A stretch of 64,000 nt of DNA from Robiginitalea aurantiaca (GTDB lineage: Bacteria; Bacteroidota; Bacteroidia; Flavobacteriales; Flavobacteriaceae). The stretch is taken from contig NZ_JAUDUY010000009.1 of assembly GCF_030380815.1 (NCBI RefSeq), positions 26,970 to 90,969 on the forward strand, read 5' to 3'. Below are positions 26,615 through 35,674 of this stretch, in pieces (position 1 is the stretch's first letter; each line of letters opens with the position of its first letter). The translations under genes and the position numbers were made by a program. A model generated the notes under the pieces. That model saw only the letters and a program-made list of their open reading frames with translations, did no database searches and was not told where the DNA came from.

Positions 26615-28495
26615 CTATAAATCCAAATCAAATGTCTGACGGAGCAGATCGATAGCCGGGTTTTTCTCCTTGAGCTTCTGATATTTCTCCTCTGGCGTAA
26701 AGGCGTACTGACGGGCGGTTTCCTCATTGACGGAAACCCGGAGTTGCAGGCTGTAGTTATTAAGGGATTTTCTAAGATAGGTCATCAGGTCCAGTTGATC
26801 CCTTTCCACTTCCTTTTTCATGGTGCTGTTGGGCAGCTCGATAAGGATATAATGTCCCTCTTGTAATTTAGGGGTGTCCGTGGCCAGGCTGGAAGCCAAA
26901 ATCTTTTTTCCTTTGGACTCGGTCCGCTCGATAAACGCATTCCATAATTGAATCAGTTGTTCCTCGTCCACGGGATCTTCCGGTAAGTCTTCAGGTTCCG
27001 GCTGCCGGGCTCTTTTTTGGGCCTCATATAATTTTTTAGCCCGGATGGAGGAAAGGGAAAGCCCGGAGACCTTTGCCCCTTTTTTACCTTTTTGGGAGAT
27101 CTTCAGAGGAGCTTCAACTGTCGCTTCACGTTCATTACCCGCTACAGGGCTGCTTTCTGGAAGATCGGCCTGCTCAGGATTGAATTCCGCCTGTCCAGCC
27201 GCCTCAGGAGTGGTTACGTTCATGCTTTGCTCCTCATGGATGACGTCTTTCCTGTTGTGGTCCTCAACACTGTTTTCGGCAATAGCAGGTTCAGTCTGCG
27301 TCCTGATGGGGTCGGGTGGAGTGGTATTGGTCCTTGCACCTGAATCCGGGAAGGGTGGGGGAGGCACGGTTTCCCTGTGATGGAATTCTGAGGCTGGAAT
27401 CAGGGGGATGTCCTGCCTATTGTCCTTTTTTTTTTCAGTGGCTCCAATGGACGCCAGTTGCATCAGGCATAATTCCACGAGGAGTCTGTGGTTACTGCTG
27501 GCTTTATAATTGAGTTCGCAGGCATTAGCCAGATCCAGGGCCGTAATGAGAAAGTCTGAATCTACGTTTTTGGCCTGTTCCAAAAATTGTTGTTTAACCG
27601 AATCACTTGTGTCCAGCAGGGAAATCGTCTGGGCATCCCGGCATACCATTAGGTCCCTGAAGTGGGAGGAGAGTCCGTTAATAAAATGATGGCCGTCAAA
27701 ACCGGCGCTTAGGATCTGGTTAAAATAAAGCAGCAGCCCGGGGATATTGTGCGTCAGGATCAGCTCAGTGGCCCGGAAGTACACTTCTACATCCAGTACA
27801 TTGAGGTTCTCCGCTACAGCCTTCCGGGTGAGGGTGTTGCCCGCAAAACTAACCACCCTGTCAAATATGGAGAGGGCATCCCTCATGGCACCATCGGCTT
27901 TTTGGGCGATAATATGCAAGGCCTCTTCCTCGGCTTCGATACCTTGTTCCAGAGCGATAGTTTTCAGGTAAGCTACGGCATCGGCCGTGGTAATTCGTTT
28001 AAAATCAAAGATCTGACACCGGGATAGTATGGTTGGGATGATCTTGTGTTTTTCGGTGGTGGCCAGGATAAATATGGCGTGACTGGGCGGTTCTTCCAGC
28101 GTTTTCAGAAAAGCGTTGAATGCGTTCTGGGAAAGCATGTGGACTTCATCGATAATGTAGACCTTGTATTTCCCGGTTTGTGGCGGAATCCGTACCTGAT
28201 CGGTGAGGTTTCGAATATCATCCACAGAGTTGTTCGAAGCGGCATCCAGCTCAAAAATATTGAAGGCAAAGTCTTCTCCTTCGCGCTCATTTCCATCTTC
28301 ATTGATCTTCTTGGCCAGAATTCGTGCACATGTCGTTTTTCCAACTCCCCTGGGGCCGCAAAACAACAGTGCCTGAGCCAGATGATTTTTTTCAATGGCA
28401 TTTATCAGGGTTTCAGTAATGGTCTGCTGACCAACGACTTCCTCAAATTGCTGAGGTCTGTATTTTCGTGCTGATACGATAAAGGGTTCCATCAT
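26615..28495 (-). CDS. dnaX: DNA polymerase III gamma/tau subunit
   Basis: This is the ATPase of the clamp loader. The 626 residues have Walker A GPRGVGKTT (about 46-54), Walker B IIDEVHML (about 113-120) and sensor-1 LATTEKHKI (about 144-152), followed by a low-complexity linker rich in Pro/Glu (about 355-460) and a tau-like C-terminal domain. The four zinc-binding cysteines usual after the P-loop helix in E. coli DnaX are absent; the segment runs KKINEDGN to ELDAASNNSV without any Cys. A TATATTTG element (minus strand, 28538-28531) may be its promoter, divergent from rnpB. Confidence 0.95.
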   Translation of the reverse strand: MMEPFIVSARKYRPQQFEEVVGQQTITETLINAIEKNHLAQALLFCGPRGVGKTTCARILAKKINEDGNEREGEDFAFNIFELDAASNNSVDDIRNLTDQVRIPPQTGKYKVYIIDEVHMLSQNAFNAFLKTLEEPPSHAIFILATTEKHKIIPTILSRCQIFDFKRITTADAVAYLKTIALEQGIEAEEEALHIIAQKADGAMRDALSIFDRVVSFAGNTLTRKAVAENLNVLDVEVYFRATELILTHNIPGLLLYFNQILSAGFDGHHFINGLSSHFRDLMVCRDAQTISLLDTSDSVKQQFLEQAKNVDSDFLITALDLANACELNYKASSNHRLLVELCLMQLASIGATEKKKDNRQDIPLIPASEFHHRETVPPPPFPDSGARTNTTPPDPIRTQTEPAIAENSVEDHNRKDVIHEEQSMNVTTPEAAGQAEFNPEQADLPESSPVAGNEREATVEAPLKISQKGKKGAKVSGLSLSSIRAKKLYEAQKRARQPEPEDLPEDPVDEEQLIQLWNAFIERTESKGKKILASSLATDTPKLQEGHYILIELPNSTMKKEVERDQLDLMTYLRKSLNNYSLQLRVSVNEETARQYAFTPEEKYQKLKEKNPAIDLLRQTFDLDL

Positions 28496-28603
28496 CTATT
28501 GCGCTGGGCTCAAAGGTTTTTGCCTTCTCACAAATATACATATCACATCCGAAATCCGGGCCGGATCGGAAGGCGGATTACCTAATTTATCAACAATTAA
28601 AGG

Positions 28604-28611
28604 TACCTTTG
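28604..28611 (+). promoter_or_regulatory. Probable rnpB -7 promoter element
   Basis: TACCTTTG fits the TAnnTTTG consensus and lies five bases before the first paired base of RNase P RNA. No TTG was found at the usual distance upstream, so the match is partial. Confidence 0.55.
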
Positions 28612-28616
28612 CACCA

Positions 28617-28922
28617 CAGCAGGTCGACCTGTCGCCCCGGCTTTGTGTCGGGGAGGAAAGTCCGGACACCGTAGTGCAGCATAGCGGGTAACGCCCGTCC
28701 ACCGTGAGGTGCGGACCAGTGCAACAGAAAGCAAGTACAGTTCGGCTGTAGTGAAATCGGCAAACTCTATGCGGTGCAACGCCATGTAGTTCGGCAATTG
28801 AAGGCTGCACGCCTGAGCCGACGGGTAGGCGGATCGAACCTCTGGGTAACCAGGGGTCCAGATAAATGACAGGAGTCCCGGCCTTTGGGCCAGGTAGACA
28901 GAATCCGGCTTATGACCTGCTG
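28617..28922 (+). ncRNA. rnpB: RNase P RNA (bacterial type A)
   Basis: This is the catalytic RNA that removes 5' leaders from tRNA precursors. The conserved core segments are all present: GAGGAAAGTCCGGAC (about 28652-28666), ACAGAAAGCAAGTACAG (about 28724-28740), TGGGTAACCAGGGGTCC (about 28843-28859) and ACAGAATCCGGCTTATG near the 3' end. Helix P1 is exact: CAGCAGGTC (28617-28625) pairs with GACCTGCTG (28914-28922). The 3' strand of P1 overlaps the last coding bases of the convergent rsmD gene. About 306 nucleotides fits the type. Confidence 0.96.
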
Positions 28923-29470
28923 TTTTTTTCAGTACTTCTGAAAAAGCTAAAACTGCTGCTCCCGTATTTGCGAACTTGCTCGAATCCGGGCAGGTGACTC
29001 AAATCTCTTGCAGAACTGTGCTCCAGAACAAAAAGGCCTTCATCTTTGAGCAGGGCTCCATCCAGGCACAGGGAGGTGAGTTCACCGAGTTGTTCCTCCG
29101 AAAAATCATAGGGCGGATCTGCAAAAATCAGGTCAAAAGAATCCCTGCTCTGCCTTAAAAAGGTAAGGGTATCCCTTTTGTAGACCGTAATGGGCAATTT
29201 GAGTAATTCGCTCGTCTGTTCGATAAACTTCGCGCATCCTGGGTGAGCATCCACGGCGATAATGCGCTTAGCACCCCTGGAAGCGCATTCATAGCTCAGG
29301 TTGCCGGTTCCGGCAAACAAGTCGAGCACCGAAGTATCCGGCCAGTAAATCGCATGTCCGAGAATGTTGAAAAGAGACTCTTTCGCCCTGTCCGTGGTGG
29401 GTCTTACCGGGAGATTCTTGGGGGCCTTCAGCCGCCTTCCTTTATGGATTCCGGATATTATACGTATCAC
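28910..29470 (-). CDS. rsmD: 16S rRNA (guanine(966)-N2)-methyltransferase
   Basis: RsmD methylates G966 of 16S rRNA using S-adenosylmethionine. The 186 residues start with the family signature MIRIISGIHKGRRLKAP and RPTTDRAKESLFNIL (about 27-41). The AdoMet site is VLDLFAGTGNLSYE (about 47-60) and the catalytic LIFADPPYDF (about 113-122). The start overlaps the upstream gene's stop by four bases. The last codons (…KNSRS) are encoded opposite the 3' strand of RNase P RNA helix P1, which probably constrains both. Confidence 0.95.
   Translation of the reverse strand: MIRIISGIHKGRRLKAPKNLPVRPTTDRAKESLFNILGHAIYWPDTSVLDLFAGTGNLSYECASRGAKRIIAVDAHPGCAKFIEQTSELLKLPITVYKRDTLTFLRQSRDSFDLIFADPPYDFSEEQLGELTSLCLDGALLKDEGLFVLEHSSARDLSHLPGFEQVRKYGSSSFSFFRSTEKNSRS
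28914..28929 (+). terminator. rnpB 3' end: P1 strand followed by a U-run
   Basis: Seven T residues (28923-28929) directly follow the 3' strand of helix P1. P1 itself or a local hairpin may act in termination; this lies inside the rsmD coding sequence on the other strand. Confidence 0.5.
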
Positions 29471-30297
29471 AGGGCGCTGATCAGGGTGAAGTCAATCCCG
29501 TCCCCTTCAGCCATTGTGGAGAATGATGTATCAGGCGGTATAAAAAAGGATACATTTTCCAGGTATTCTGTACAGAGTTCATAAATCCGGTCTCCCTCTG
29601 TCACCTCTCCGAGGAGGCGGAGTTTAAGTATATCCAGATCCAGTTCCAATTGCTCCAGAGCAAAGAGCAGGAAGTACATAATATCTTCAGGACTGCTGAA
29701 AATAAATGAGTTATAAAACAGAAGTTTCTTATTCGAAAAAACCGCCAGGTCCATCTGTGACTCAGCCAGATGTAAATACGCCAGGGTCCCTTGTCGGCTG
29801 CTAGGCAGTTTTAGAAGGGTCTCCAATAATACTGTCCCGCTGTGTTTGAATTCAAACTCCCCGAATTGATCAAAGAGGTAGTTATTGACATTGGTAAAGG
29901 GAACGTAGACATTGGCCGAATCCAAACCCTGAATCGGGTCATAATCCAGATGATCCGTGCCGAGAATCTTGGCGTTGTACTTCAGGTAATTGGGCAGTTG
30001 CTCCGGATCAAAAAGGGGCATTGGGACCAGGGCAAAGAGCGTATTGCGATGGATGCTGATGACCTCCGAATAGGAGTAGTCCAGAACTCCTTTTTCTTCA
30101 AAATCTGCGCGTATTACTTTGTGAAGCTCAAAAGGACTTATTTCTTTTTCAAAGCGCCGGACATGGGTAAGAACCAGGGAATTGGCGATGGTGTCGAGCA
30201 CACAAAAAGAAAGTCCATTCAGGCTCACCTGAATGGACAATTTAAAATATCCGTTAGGCCGATCTTCCCGACCTTTATTGATCTCCTTTTTTGTCAT
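29467..30297 (-). CDS. DUF3822 family protein
   Basis: This protein of about 276 residues has no signal peptide and no visible catalytic motif. It belongs to a family widely found in Bacteroidota beside rsmD, with an actin/ASKHA-like pattern of paired strands (FKLSIQVSLNGLSFCVLD early; MDLAVFSNKKLLFYNSF in the middle). The ATG at 30297 (MTKKEINKG) is preferred to one 21 bases upstream, which lies deeper in the preceding gene. Its stop overlaps the rsmD start as ATGA. Conserved linkage suggests a role linked to ribosome or RNA maturation, but this is inference. Confidence 0.82.
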   Translation of the reverse strand: MTKKEINKGREDRPNGYFKLSIQVSLNGLSFCVLDTIANSLVLTHVRRFEKEISPFELHKVIRADFEEKGVLDYSYSEVISIHRNTLFALVPMPLFDPEQLPNYLKYNAKILGTDHLDYDPIQGLDSANVYVPFTNVNNYLFDQFGEFEFKHSGTVLLETLLKLPSSRQGTLAYLHLAESQMDLAVFSNKKLLFYNSFIFSSPEDIMYFLLFALEQLELDLDILKLRLLGEVTEGDRIYELCTEYLENVSFFIPPDTSFSTMAEGDGIDFTLISAL

Positions 30298-30925
30298 AAA
30301 TAGGGGGCCAGTTTCCACTGGTGCTCACCTCGGTAAGGGATCCTACTTTGATTTCACTGCCGTTTACTTCTTCTACACTAACCTGAGCATTCTCTCTGGA
30401 GAGTAAATCCTTGGGTTGGTCATGCAGCACGATGTTTTTGGCAACCTTAGCTTCGTATACAGGGGCCCTGTAACCACTTTTCTCGATGATATCCGCCTTC
30501 ATGGTGAATTTCTCATTGTTGGCAGCATAGGGTACGTTCATCATACTCTTGTACCTGTCGCTGTCTTTAAAGAGGGAGTCCTTTACAGAGACAAACCCCA
30601 GGGTGTCGATAATCTTAACTTCCTTGAGCATGTCAATCTGATATACCTTATCGTATTCCATAAATGAGGAATCCCTTTGCTGCGTGATGGTATAATTTGC
30701 TGTATCGACAAAAGCCACAAGGCTTTCGAAGTTGTTAGCATACCGTCCGTTGACCGTCTTAAAAGCGTCTTGCGCATTGCGTATGTCTTTCAGGCGGTCG
30801 ATAACCTCAGCAAATCGTTCTTTCTTGATTTTATCAAACTCGATGGGTCCGGTGACAGACCTGTAAATCATATACCCTAGAAAAATGCATATGATCCAAA
30901 GAACAATCTGAAATATGGATTTCAT
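30275..30925 (-). CDS. Membrane-anchored protein of unknown function, pseudopilin-like N-terminus
   Basis: The 216-residue protein starts with one transmembrane helix (about residues 5-23, IFQIVLWIICIFLGYMIY) followed by an amphipathic helix and the segment RLKDIRNAQDAFKTVNGRYA (about 45-64). That segment resembles the helix-then-Tyr pattern of type IV pseudopilins (AQ.AY....GRYA). No prepilin cleavage site (G/FTLxE) is present, so it is probably not a processed pilin. It heads the operon with the DUF3822 gene and rsmD. A TAGATTTG element (minus strand, 30967-30960) may be the operon promoter. Function unknown. Confidence 0.75.
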   Translation of the reverse strand: MKSIFQIVLWIICIFLGYMIYRSVTGPIEFDKIKKERFAEVIDRLKDIRNAQDAFKTVNGRYANNFESLVAFVDTANYTITQQRDSSFMEYDKVYQIDMLKEVKIIDTLGFVSVKDSLFKDSDRYKSMMNVPYAANNEKFTMKADIIEKSGYRAPVYEAKVAKNIVLHDQPKDLLSRENAQVSVEEVNGSEIKVGSLTEVSTSGNWPPIYDKKGDQ

Positions 30926-31026
30926 TTTAGAAAGTGTTAAGTTGACTTTTGGTTAAACACAAATCTACAATTTTTTTTTAACCGTGAAAGAGTTTCCCCT
31001 AAAATCATCCCTATCTTTGAGCGCCT

Positions 31027-32469
31027 ATGGATTCCCTTTCGGCAACTAAGTTTCTTAGACTTTTAAAAGAAAAATTTCCACATACCCCTACCGATAAACA
31101 GGATCAGGCGCTCAGTGCAATGGCCGATTTCCTGGTCGAAGGGGATACACGGCAGATTTTTCTTCTCAAGGGATATGCAGGTACGGGAAAAACGACCCTT
31201 TTGGGTACCCTGATAAAGAACCTCTGGCATATCCGCAAAAAGGCATTGCTAATGGCACCAACAGGGAGGGCGGCAAAGGTAATGTCTGCCTATACCGGTG
31301 CTAAGGCGCATACGATCCACAGACAGATATACTTTCCTAAAAAAGACCGGTCAGGCGGCGTGCGCTTTACCCTGGCACCCAACCGTCACCGCAATACGGT
31401 ATTCCTTGTGGATGAGGCCTCCATGATTCCCGATACACCGGTAGATACGGCCAAAGGAAATACCAATTCTCTCCTTGACGACCTGATTTCGTTTGTCTCC
31501 TCTGGGCATAAATGCCAATTGATCCTCATCGGCGATACGGCCCAGCTCCCGCCAGTTAAACTCTCCCTGAGCCCTGCTCTGGATGCTTCCCGCCTGGAAC
31601 TGCAGTACGGGAAAGATGTAAAGGAAATAGAATTGGATGAAGTCATGCGACAGGCGGAAGGGTCAGGCATCCTGATGAATGCCACCCGTCTGAGGGAAAC
31701 GATCAGGGAACTTCTTTCTGAGGCGAACTTTCGCTTTGAGTTATCGGGTTATTCGGATATTGTGCGCCTCACGGATGGCTATGAAATCCAGGACGCCCTG
31801 AACGATGCCTTCTCCAGCAGCGGGAAGGAGGAAACAGCTGTGATTGTCCGTTCAAATAAACGGGCGAATCTCTACAATCAGAATATTCGAAGCCGCCTCT
31901 TATTCCTCGAAAACGAATTGTCGGTCGGGGATTATATGATGGTGGTTAAAAACAACTATTTCTGGCTCAAAAGCAGCTCTGAAGCGGGTTTCATCGCCAA
32001 CGGAGATATTCTGGAAATCCTTGAGATTTTTGCTTTTAAAGACCTCTATGGGTTTCGCTTTGCTGAGGTAAGGGTACGGATGGTTGATTATCCGGGAATG
32101 GAGCCTTTTGAAACTGTTTTACTGCTCGATACCATTGCCACAGACGGCCCTTCTCTTACGTACGAAGACTCAAACCGGTTGTACCAGGAGGTGATGAAGG
32201 ATTATCAGCACGAGAAATCCGGGTATAAGAAATTCCTGGCCATTAAAAACAATTCCTTCTTTAATGCCTTACAGGTAAAATTTTCCTATGCCATAACCTG
32301 CCATAAGGCCCAGGGTGGGCAGTGGGAAACCGTCTTTGCCGAACAGCCGTATCTTTCAGGCCCCCCGGACCGGGAATACCTGCGATGGCTTTATACGGCG
32401 GTAACCAGGGCCCGTAACCGCTTGTATCTCATAGGCTTTCAGTCCGATTTTTTTCTCAATGACGAATAA
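31027..32469 (+). CDS. RecD-like ATP-dependent DNA helicase
   Basis: This superfamily 1 helicase of 480 residues has motif I LKGYAGTGKTTLLGTL (about 46-61), motif II FLVDEASMI (about 125-133), motif III ILIGDTAQLPP (about 167-177) and C-terminal YAITCHKAQGGQW and YTAVTRARNRLYLIGF. It lacks RecBCD-specific domains, so a stand-alone DNA repair or recombination helicase is likely. A TATCTTTG element at 31012-31019 ends only seven bases before the ATG, which would give a nearly leaderless message. Confidence 0.9.
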   Translation: MDSLSATKFLRLLKEKFPHTPTDKQDQALSAMADFLVEGDTRQIFLLKGYAGTGKTTLLGTLIKNLWHIRKKALLMAPTGRAAKVMSAYTGAKAHTIHRQIYFPKKDRSGGVRFTLAPNRHRNTVFLVDEASMIPDTPVDTAKGNTNSLLDDLISFVSSGHKCQLILIGDTAQLPPVKLSLSPALDASRLELQYGKDVKEIELDEVMRQAEGSGILMNATRLRETIRELLSEANFRFELSGYSDIVRLTDGYEIQDALNDAFSSSGKEETAVIVRSNKRANLYNQNIRSRLLFLENELSVGDYMMVVKNNYFWLKSSSEAGFIANGDILEILEIFAFKDLYGFRFAEVRVRMVDYPGMEPFETVLLLDTIATDGPSLTYEDSNRLYQEVMKDYQHEKSGYKKFLAIKNNSFFNALQVKFSYAITCHKAQGGQWETVFAEQPYLSGPPDREYLRWLYTAVTRARNRLYLIGFQSDFFLNDE

Positions 32470-32495
32470 CTTATTTTAGTGCAAAAGCCATCGGG

Positions 32496-33071
32496 ATGAG
32501 TGGGGAAACTATGTTGAGTGTTTTTTTGGGAATCGGCCTGGCTGCCTCAGCCGGATTTCGTGTTTTTGTACCGCTTTTCGCCCTCTCCCTGGCATCATAT
32601 GCCGGTCTTTGGGAGCTCAATGAGAACTGGGAGTGGATGGGGAGCCTTACCGCAATAGTCATTACCGGTGTAGCTACCCTGGCAGAGGTTTTCGGGTATT
32701 TCATTCCCTGGATTGACAACCTATTGGATTCCCTTGCTATTCCCCTGGCTGCTCTCGCAGGTACCGCAGTTATGGTGTCCACCCTCACTGGTATGGACCC
32801 CGTAATTACTTGGACCCTGGCGATAATTGCAGGAGGAGGCACAGCCTCTGTAATCAAAGGCGCTGCGGCAGGCACACGCCTGACTTCAACGGTCAGCACG
32901 GGAGGTATTGCCAATCCGGCGGTATCAGCAGTAGAAACAGCTGCGGCCACCACCATTAGCCTTGTTTCCATTCTGGCACCGGTGCTGGCAACCCTCCTTG
33001 TGATTGTCGTTCTCGCCTTTGTGTTTCGGATATATCGCAAATTAAGACCAGAACGCCGGGGTTCCCGGTAA
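32496..33071 (+). CDS. DUF4126 integral membrane protein
   Basis: The protein has 191 residues with about five hydrophobic helices and Gly/Ala-rich stretches (SVFLGIGLAASAGFRVFVPL near the start; LVIVVLAFVFRIYRKL near the end). The basic C-terminus is probably cytoplasmic. The DUF4126 family has no established function. The gene lies 26 bases after the helicase and could be cotranscribed with it. Confidence 0.8.
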   Translation: MSGETMLSVFLGIGLAASAGFRVFVPLFALSLASYAGLWELNENWEWMGSLTAIVITGVATLAEVFGYFIPWIDNLLDSLAIPLAALAGTAVMVSTLTGMDPVITWTLAIIAGGGTASVIKGAAAGTRLTSTVSTGGIANPAVSAVETAAATTISLVSILAPVLATLLVIVVLAFVFRIYRKLRPERRGSR

Positions 33072-33082
33072 GAAGATAAATG

Positions 33083-33090
33083 TACCTTTG
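33083..33090 (+). promoter_or_regulatory. Probable kdsB -7 promoter element
   Basis: TACCTTTG fits TAnnTTTG and precedes the TTG start of kdsB by 28 bases. No TTG at the normal -33 distance was found. Confidence 0.45.
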
Positions 33091-33118
33091 TTAAAATCCA
33101 CCACTTAAGCGAAGCACT

Positions 33119-33847
33119 TTGAAAATAATTGCGATGATACCAGCCCGCTATGCGGCTACGCGTTTTCCCGGTAAACTCATGAAGGACCTTGCCGGAAAGC
33201 CTGTTATTGTGCGTACTTATGAAGCTGCCAGGGATACCGGACTTTTTGACGATATCATTGTAGTGACAGATAGCGATATTATTGCAGAGGCCGTAATCGG
33301 GGAAGGAGGGAAGGTTGTCATGAGCCGGCAGGAGCACGAGACCGGTAGTGACCGCCTGGCCGAAGCCGTGACGGATCTGGAAACAGACATTGTGGTCAAT
33401 GTACAGGGAGACGAACCCTTTACAGAGCGGGAGAGCCTGGAAAAACTGATCCACGTATTCCATGAAGACCCGGAAAAGGAGATAGACCTGGCTTCCCTGA
33501 TGACTGAGATCACCGAACCAGCTGAAATTATGGATCCCAATACGGTAAAGGTCATCACCGATAAAGACGGGTTTGCACTGTATTTTTCCCGTGCACCCAT
33601 TCCCTATCAAAGGGCAGAAAAACCCAGGGCCACCTATTATAAACACAAAGGCGTGTATGCCTTTCGCAAACGGGCACTACTCGATTTCAGGAGATTGCCC
33701 ATGTTACCCCTTGAGGCTGTTGAAAAAATCGAGGCGATACGCTTTCTGGAGTATGGGAAGAAAATCAAAATGGTTCAAACCCGGGTTTCGGGCATCGAAA
33801 TCGATACCCCTGAAGACCTTGAAAGGGCAAAAGCGGCATGGAGCTGA
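33119..33847 (+). CDS. kdsB: 3-deoxy-manno-octulosonate cytidylyltransferase (CMP-Kdo synthetase), possibly Kdo8N-specific
   Basis: KdsB activates Kdo with CTP for lipopolysaccharide core assembly. The 242 residues open with [21 protein letters not shown], the nucleotide-binding signature, and include NVQGDEPF (about 98-105) with the metal-binding Asp. The start is TTG at 33119, because the family N-terminus begins exactly there. Three genes later lies kdnB; in Shewanella the enzyme encoded with kdnA/kdnB uses 8-amino-Kdo, so the substrate here could be Kdo or Kdo8N. The HAD gene overlaps its 3' end by ten bases. Confidence 0.94.
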   Translation: MKIIAMIPARYAATRFPGKLMKDLAGKPVIVRTYEAARDTGLFDDIIVVTDSDIIAEAVIGEGGKVVMSRQEHETGSDRLAEAVTDLETDIVVNVQGDEPFTERESLEKLIHVFHEDPEKEIDLASLMTEITEPAEIMDPNTVKVITDKDGFALYFSRAPIPYQRAEKPRATYYKHKGVYAFRKRALLDFRRLPMLPLEAVEKIEAIRFLEYGKKIKMVQTRVSGIEIDTPEDLERAKAAWS

Positions 33848-34539
33848 ATTTTAAGGACATAACAACCATAGGTTTTGATGCCGACGATACGCTCTGGGTC
33901 AATGAAACGTATTTCCGCCAGGCCGAGGCGGCCTTTGCGGAATTGCTGGAACCCTACGAAACCAAAAACACCATAGATCAGGAACTCTTTAAAATGGAGA
34001 TGCGCAACCTGCAGTTGTACGGGTATGGAATCAAAGGTTTTATGCTCTCAATGATTGAATCCGCTCTTCAACTTTCGAACGGCAGGGTTTCGCAGGAAAC
34101 GATCAGCCGGATCCTGGATCTGGGTAAAGAAATGATCGCCCACAATCTCGAATTACTGGACGGGGTTCAGGAAGTTCTCGAAGCCCTGGCTCCAAAATAT
34201 CGATTGCTGGTGTTGACCAAAGGGGATTTGCTCGATCAGGAGCGCAAACTGGAAAAATCCGGCCTGATCGACTATTTTCACCATGTGGAAGTGCTCAGCG
34301 ATAAAAAACCCGATAATTACAGCAGGCTGCTGGAGCATTTGGAAATCGGGGTTTCCGAATTCCTGATGGTGGGTAATTCCCTTAAGTCTGATGTGCTGCC
34401 CATACTGGAGCTCGGGGCCCGGGCCATTCACGTGCCCTTCCATACCACCTGGGCCCATGAAGAGGTGCGTCCGGAAGAGCATACAAATAATCACCTGACG
34501 ATTTCGAGTTTACGAGATCTCTTGAAATATCTGAATTAG
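33838..34539 (+). CDS. HAD-superfamily hydrolase
   Basis: This 233-residue haloacid dehalogenase-type phosphatase has motif [10 protein letters not shown] (about 12-20, nucleophile Asp and acid Asp), motif II LVLTKGD (about 122-128), motif III Lys in SDKKPDNY (about 157) and motif [11 protein letters not shown]. The helical cap lies between motifs I and II. The nearest described relatives are 5'-nucleotidase/phosphoglycolate-type HADs. Its overlap with kdsB and 9-base gap to kdnB suggest a phosphatase step in the same sugar pathway (Kdo-8-phosphate phosphatase is a conceivable role), but KdsC proteins are usually smaller and cap-less, so this is uncertain. Confidence 0.85.
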   Translation: MELNFKDITTIGFDADDTLWVNETYFRQAEAAFAELLEPYETKNTIDQELFKMEMRNLQLYGYGIKGFMLSMIESALQLSNGRVSQETISRILDLGKEMIAHNLELLDGVQEVLEALAPKYRLLVLTKGDLLDQERKLEKSGLIDYFHHVEVLSDKKPDNYSRLLEHLEIGVSEFLMVGNSLKSDVLPILELGARAIHVPFHTTWAHEEVRPEEHTNNHLTISSLRDLLKYLN

Positions 34540-34548
34540 AAGCGCAAA

Positions 34549-35664
34549 ATGAAGGATTCGCTGAATATAAAAGCTGCCCTGCAGGGAAGTAAGCCCAGAA
34601 ACTTTCCCATGGTTTCCCGTGTAGTGTTCGGATCGGGAAGTTTTGATCAGCTGGATGAAATTCTGGAGCCGCTAAGGGGAGACGCTGAGGGTATCGTGGT
34701 TTTCCTGATGGATGATGTTTTTGAAGATACGCATTTGCATGGGCGGATTCCTTCCATGGAGCAGGACTTGTTAATCCTTATCTCTGCCAAAGAGGAACCC
34801 AAAACAGAGCAGGTGGATGCCCTGGCGGCTCACATCACCCGAAATGCTTCAGACTTGCCGGTAGCCGTCGTGGGGATCGGAGGAGGTACACTCCTGGACC
34901 TGGCAAAGGCGGTTGCGATAATGGTAAATAATACGGGAAGTTCAGCTGAATATCAGGGATGGGATTTGGTCAATACTCCCGCGGTATACCATATAGGGGT
35001 GCCGACACTTAGTGGTACCGGGGCTGAAGTTTCCAGGACTACGGTGCTTATGGGGCCTGAACGAAAGCTTGGTATCAATTCGGATTATACGCCTTTTGAT
35101 CAGGTAATCCTCGATCCCGACCTTACCATAGGCGTACCCAGGGATCAGTGGTTTTTCACCGGGATGGATTGCTATATCCATTGCGTGGAATCCCTTAATG
35201 GCAGCTATATCAACGCCTTTAGCCAGAGTTACGGGGAAATGGCACTTGCACTTTGCAAGGAGGTTTTTTTAGAGGACCTGAGCCCTGAGGAAAGCCGCGA
35301 AAAACTGATGATGGCCTCATGGCATGGGGGAATGAGTATTGCCTACAGCCAGGTTGGCATAGCCCATGCGTTGAGTTATGGCCTCGCCTATGTGATGGGA
35401 ACTCCGCACGGACTTGGGAATTGTTTGGTATTCCAGCATTTGGAAGCATTTTACCCGGAAGGTGTCCGTCTTTTCAGGCAGATGCTCCGAAAACACCATA
35501 TTGAATTGCCCCTTAAGATCACGCGTTCCTGTTCTCAGTCCGATTTTGAGACCATGATAGAGGTGTCCTATGGCATGGAACCGCTTTGGGAAAATGCCCT
35601 CGGCCCGGACTGGAAGTCAATAATCAGCCGGGATCAGCTCCTGGAAATCTTTCAGAAAATCTGA
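34549..35664 (+). CDS. kdnB: Iron-containing alcohol dehydrogenase, KdnB-like (Kdo 8-oxidase)
   Basis: The 371-residue protein has the group III alcohol dehydrogenase fold with GIGGGTLLDLAKAVAIM (about 106-122) for the nucleotide and metal ligands in GMDCYIHCVES (about 206-216) and GIAHALSYGL...GTPHGLGN (about 265-290). The opening and its place after kdsB match KdnB, which oxidises C8 of Kdo before KdnA transaminates it to Kdo8N, a charged sugar of lipid A cores. No kdnA aminotransferase gene is in the window, so the pathway is incomplete here. Confidence 0.85.
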   Translation: MKDSLNIKAALQGSKPRNFPMVSRVVFGSGSFDQLDEILEPLRGDAEGIVVFLMDDVFEDTHLHGRIPSMEQDLLILISAKEEPKTEQVDALAAHITRNASDLPVAVVGIGGGTLLDLAKAVAIMVNNTGSSAEYQGWDLVNTPAVYHIGVPTLSGTGAEVSRTTVLMGPERKLGINSDYTPFDQVILDPDLTIGVPRDQWFFTGMDCYIHCVESLNGSYINAFSQSYGEMALALCKEVFLEDLSPEESREKLMMASWHGGMSIAYSQVGIAHALSYGLAYVMGTPHGLGNCLVFQHLEAFYPEGVRLFRQMLRKHHIELPLKITRSCSQSDFETMIEVSYGMEPLWENALGPDWKSIISRDQLLEIFQKI

Positions 35665-35674
35665 CCCTCCCTGC

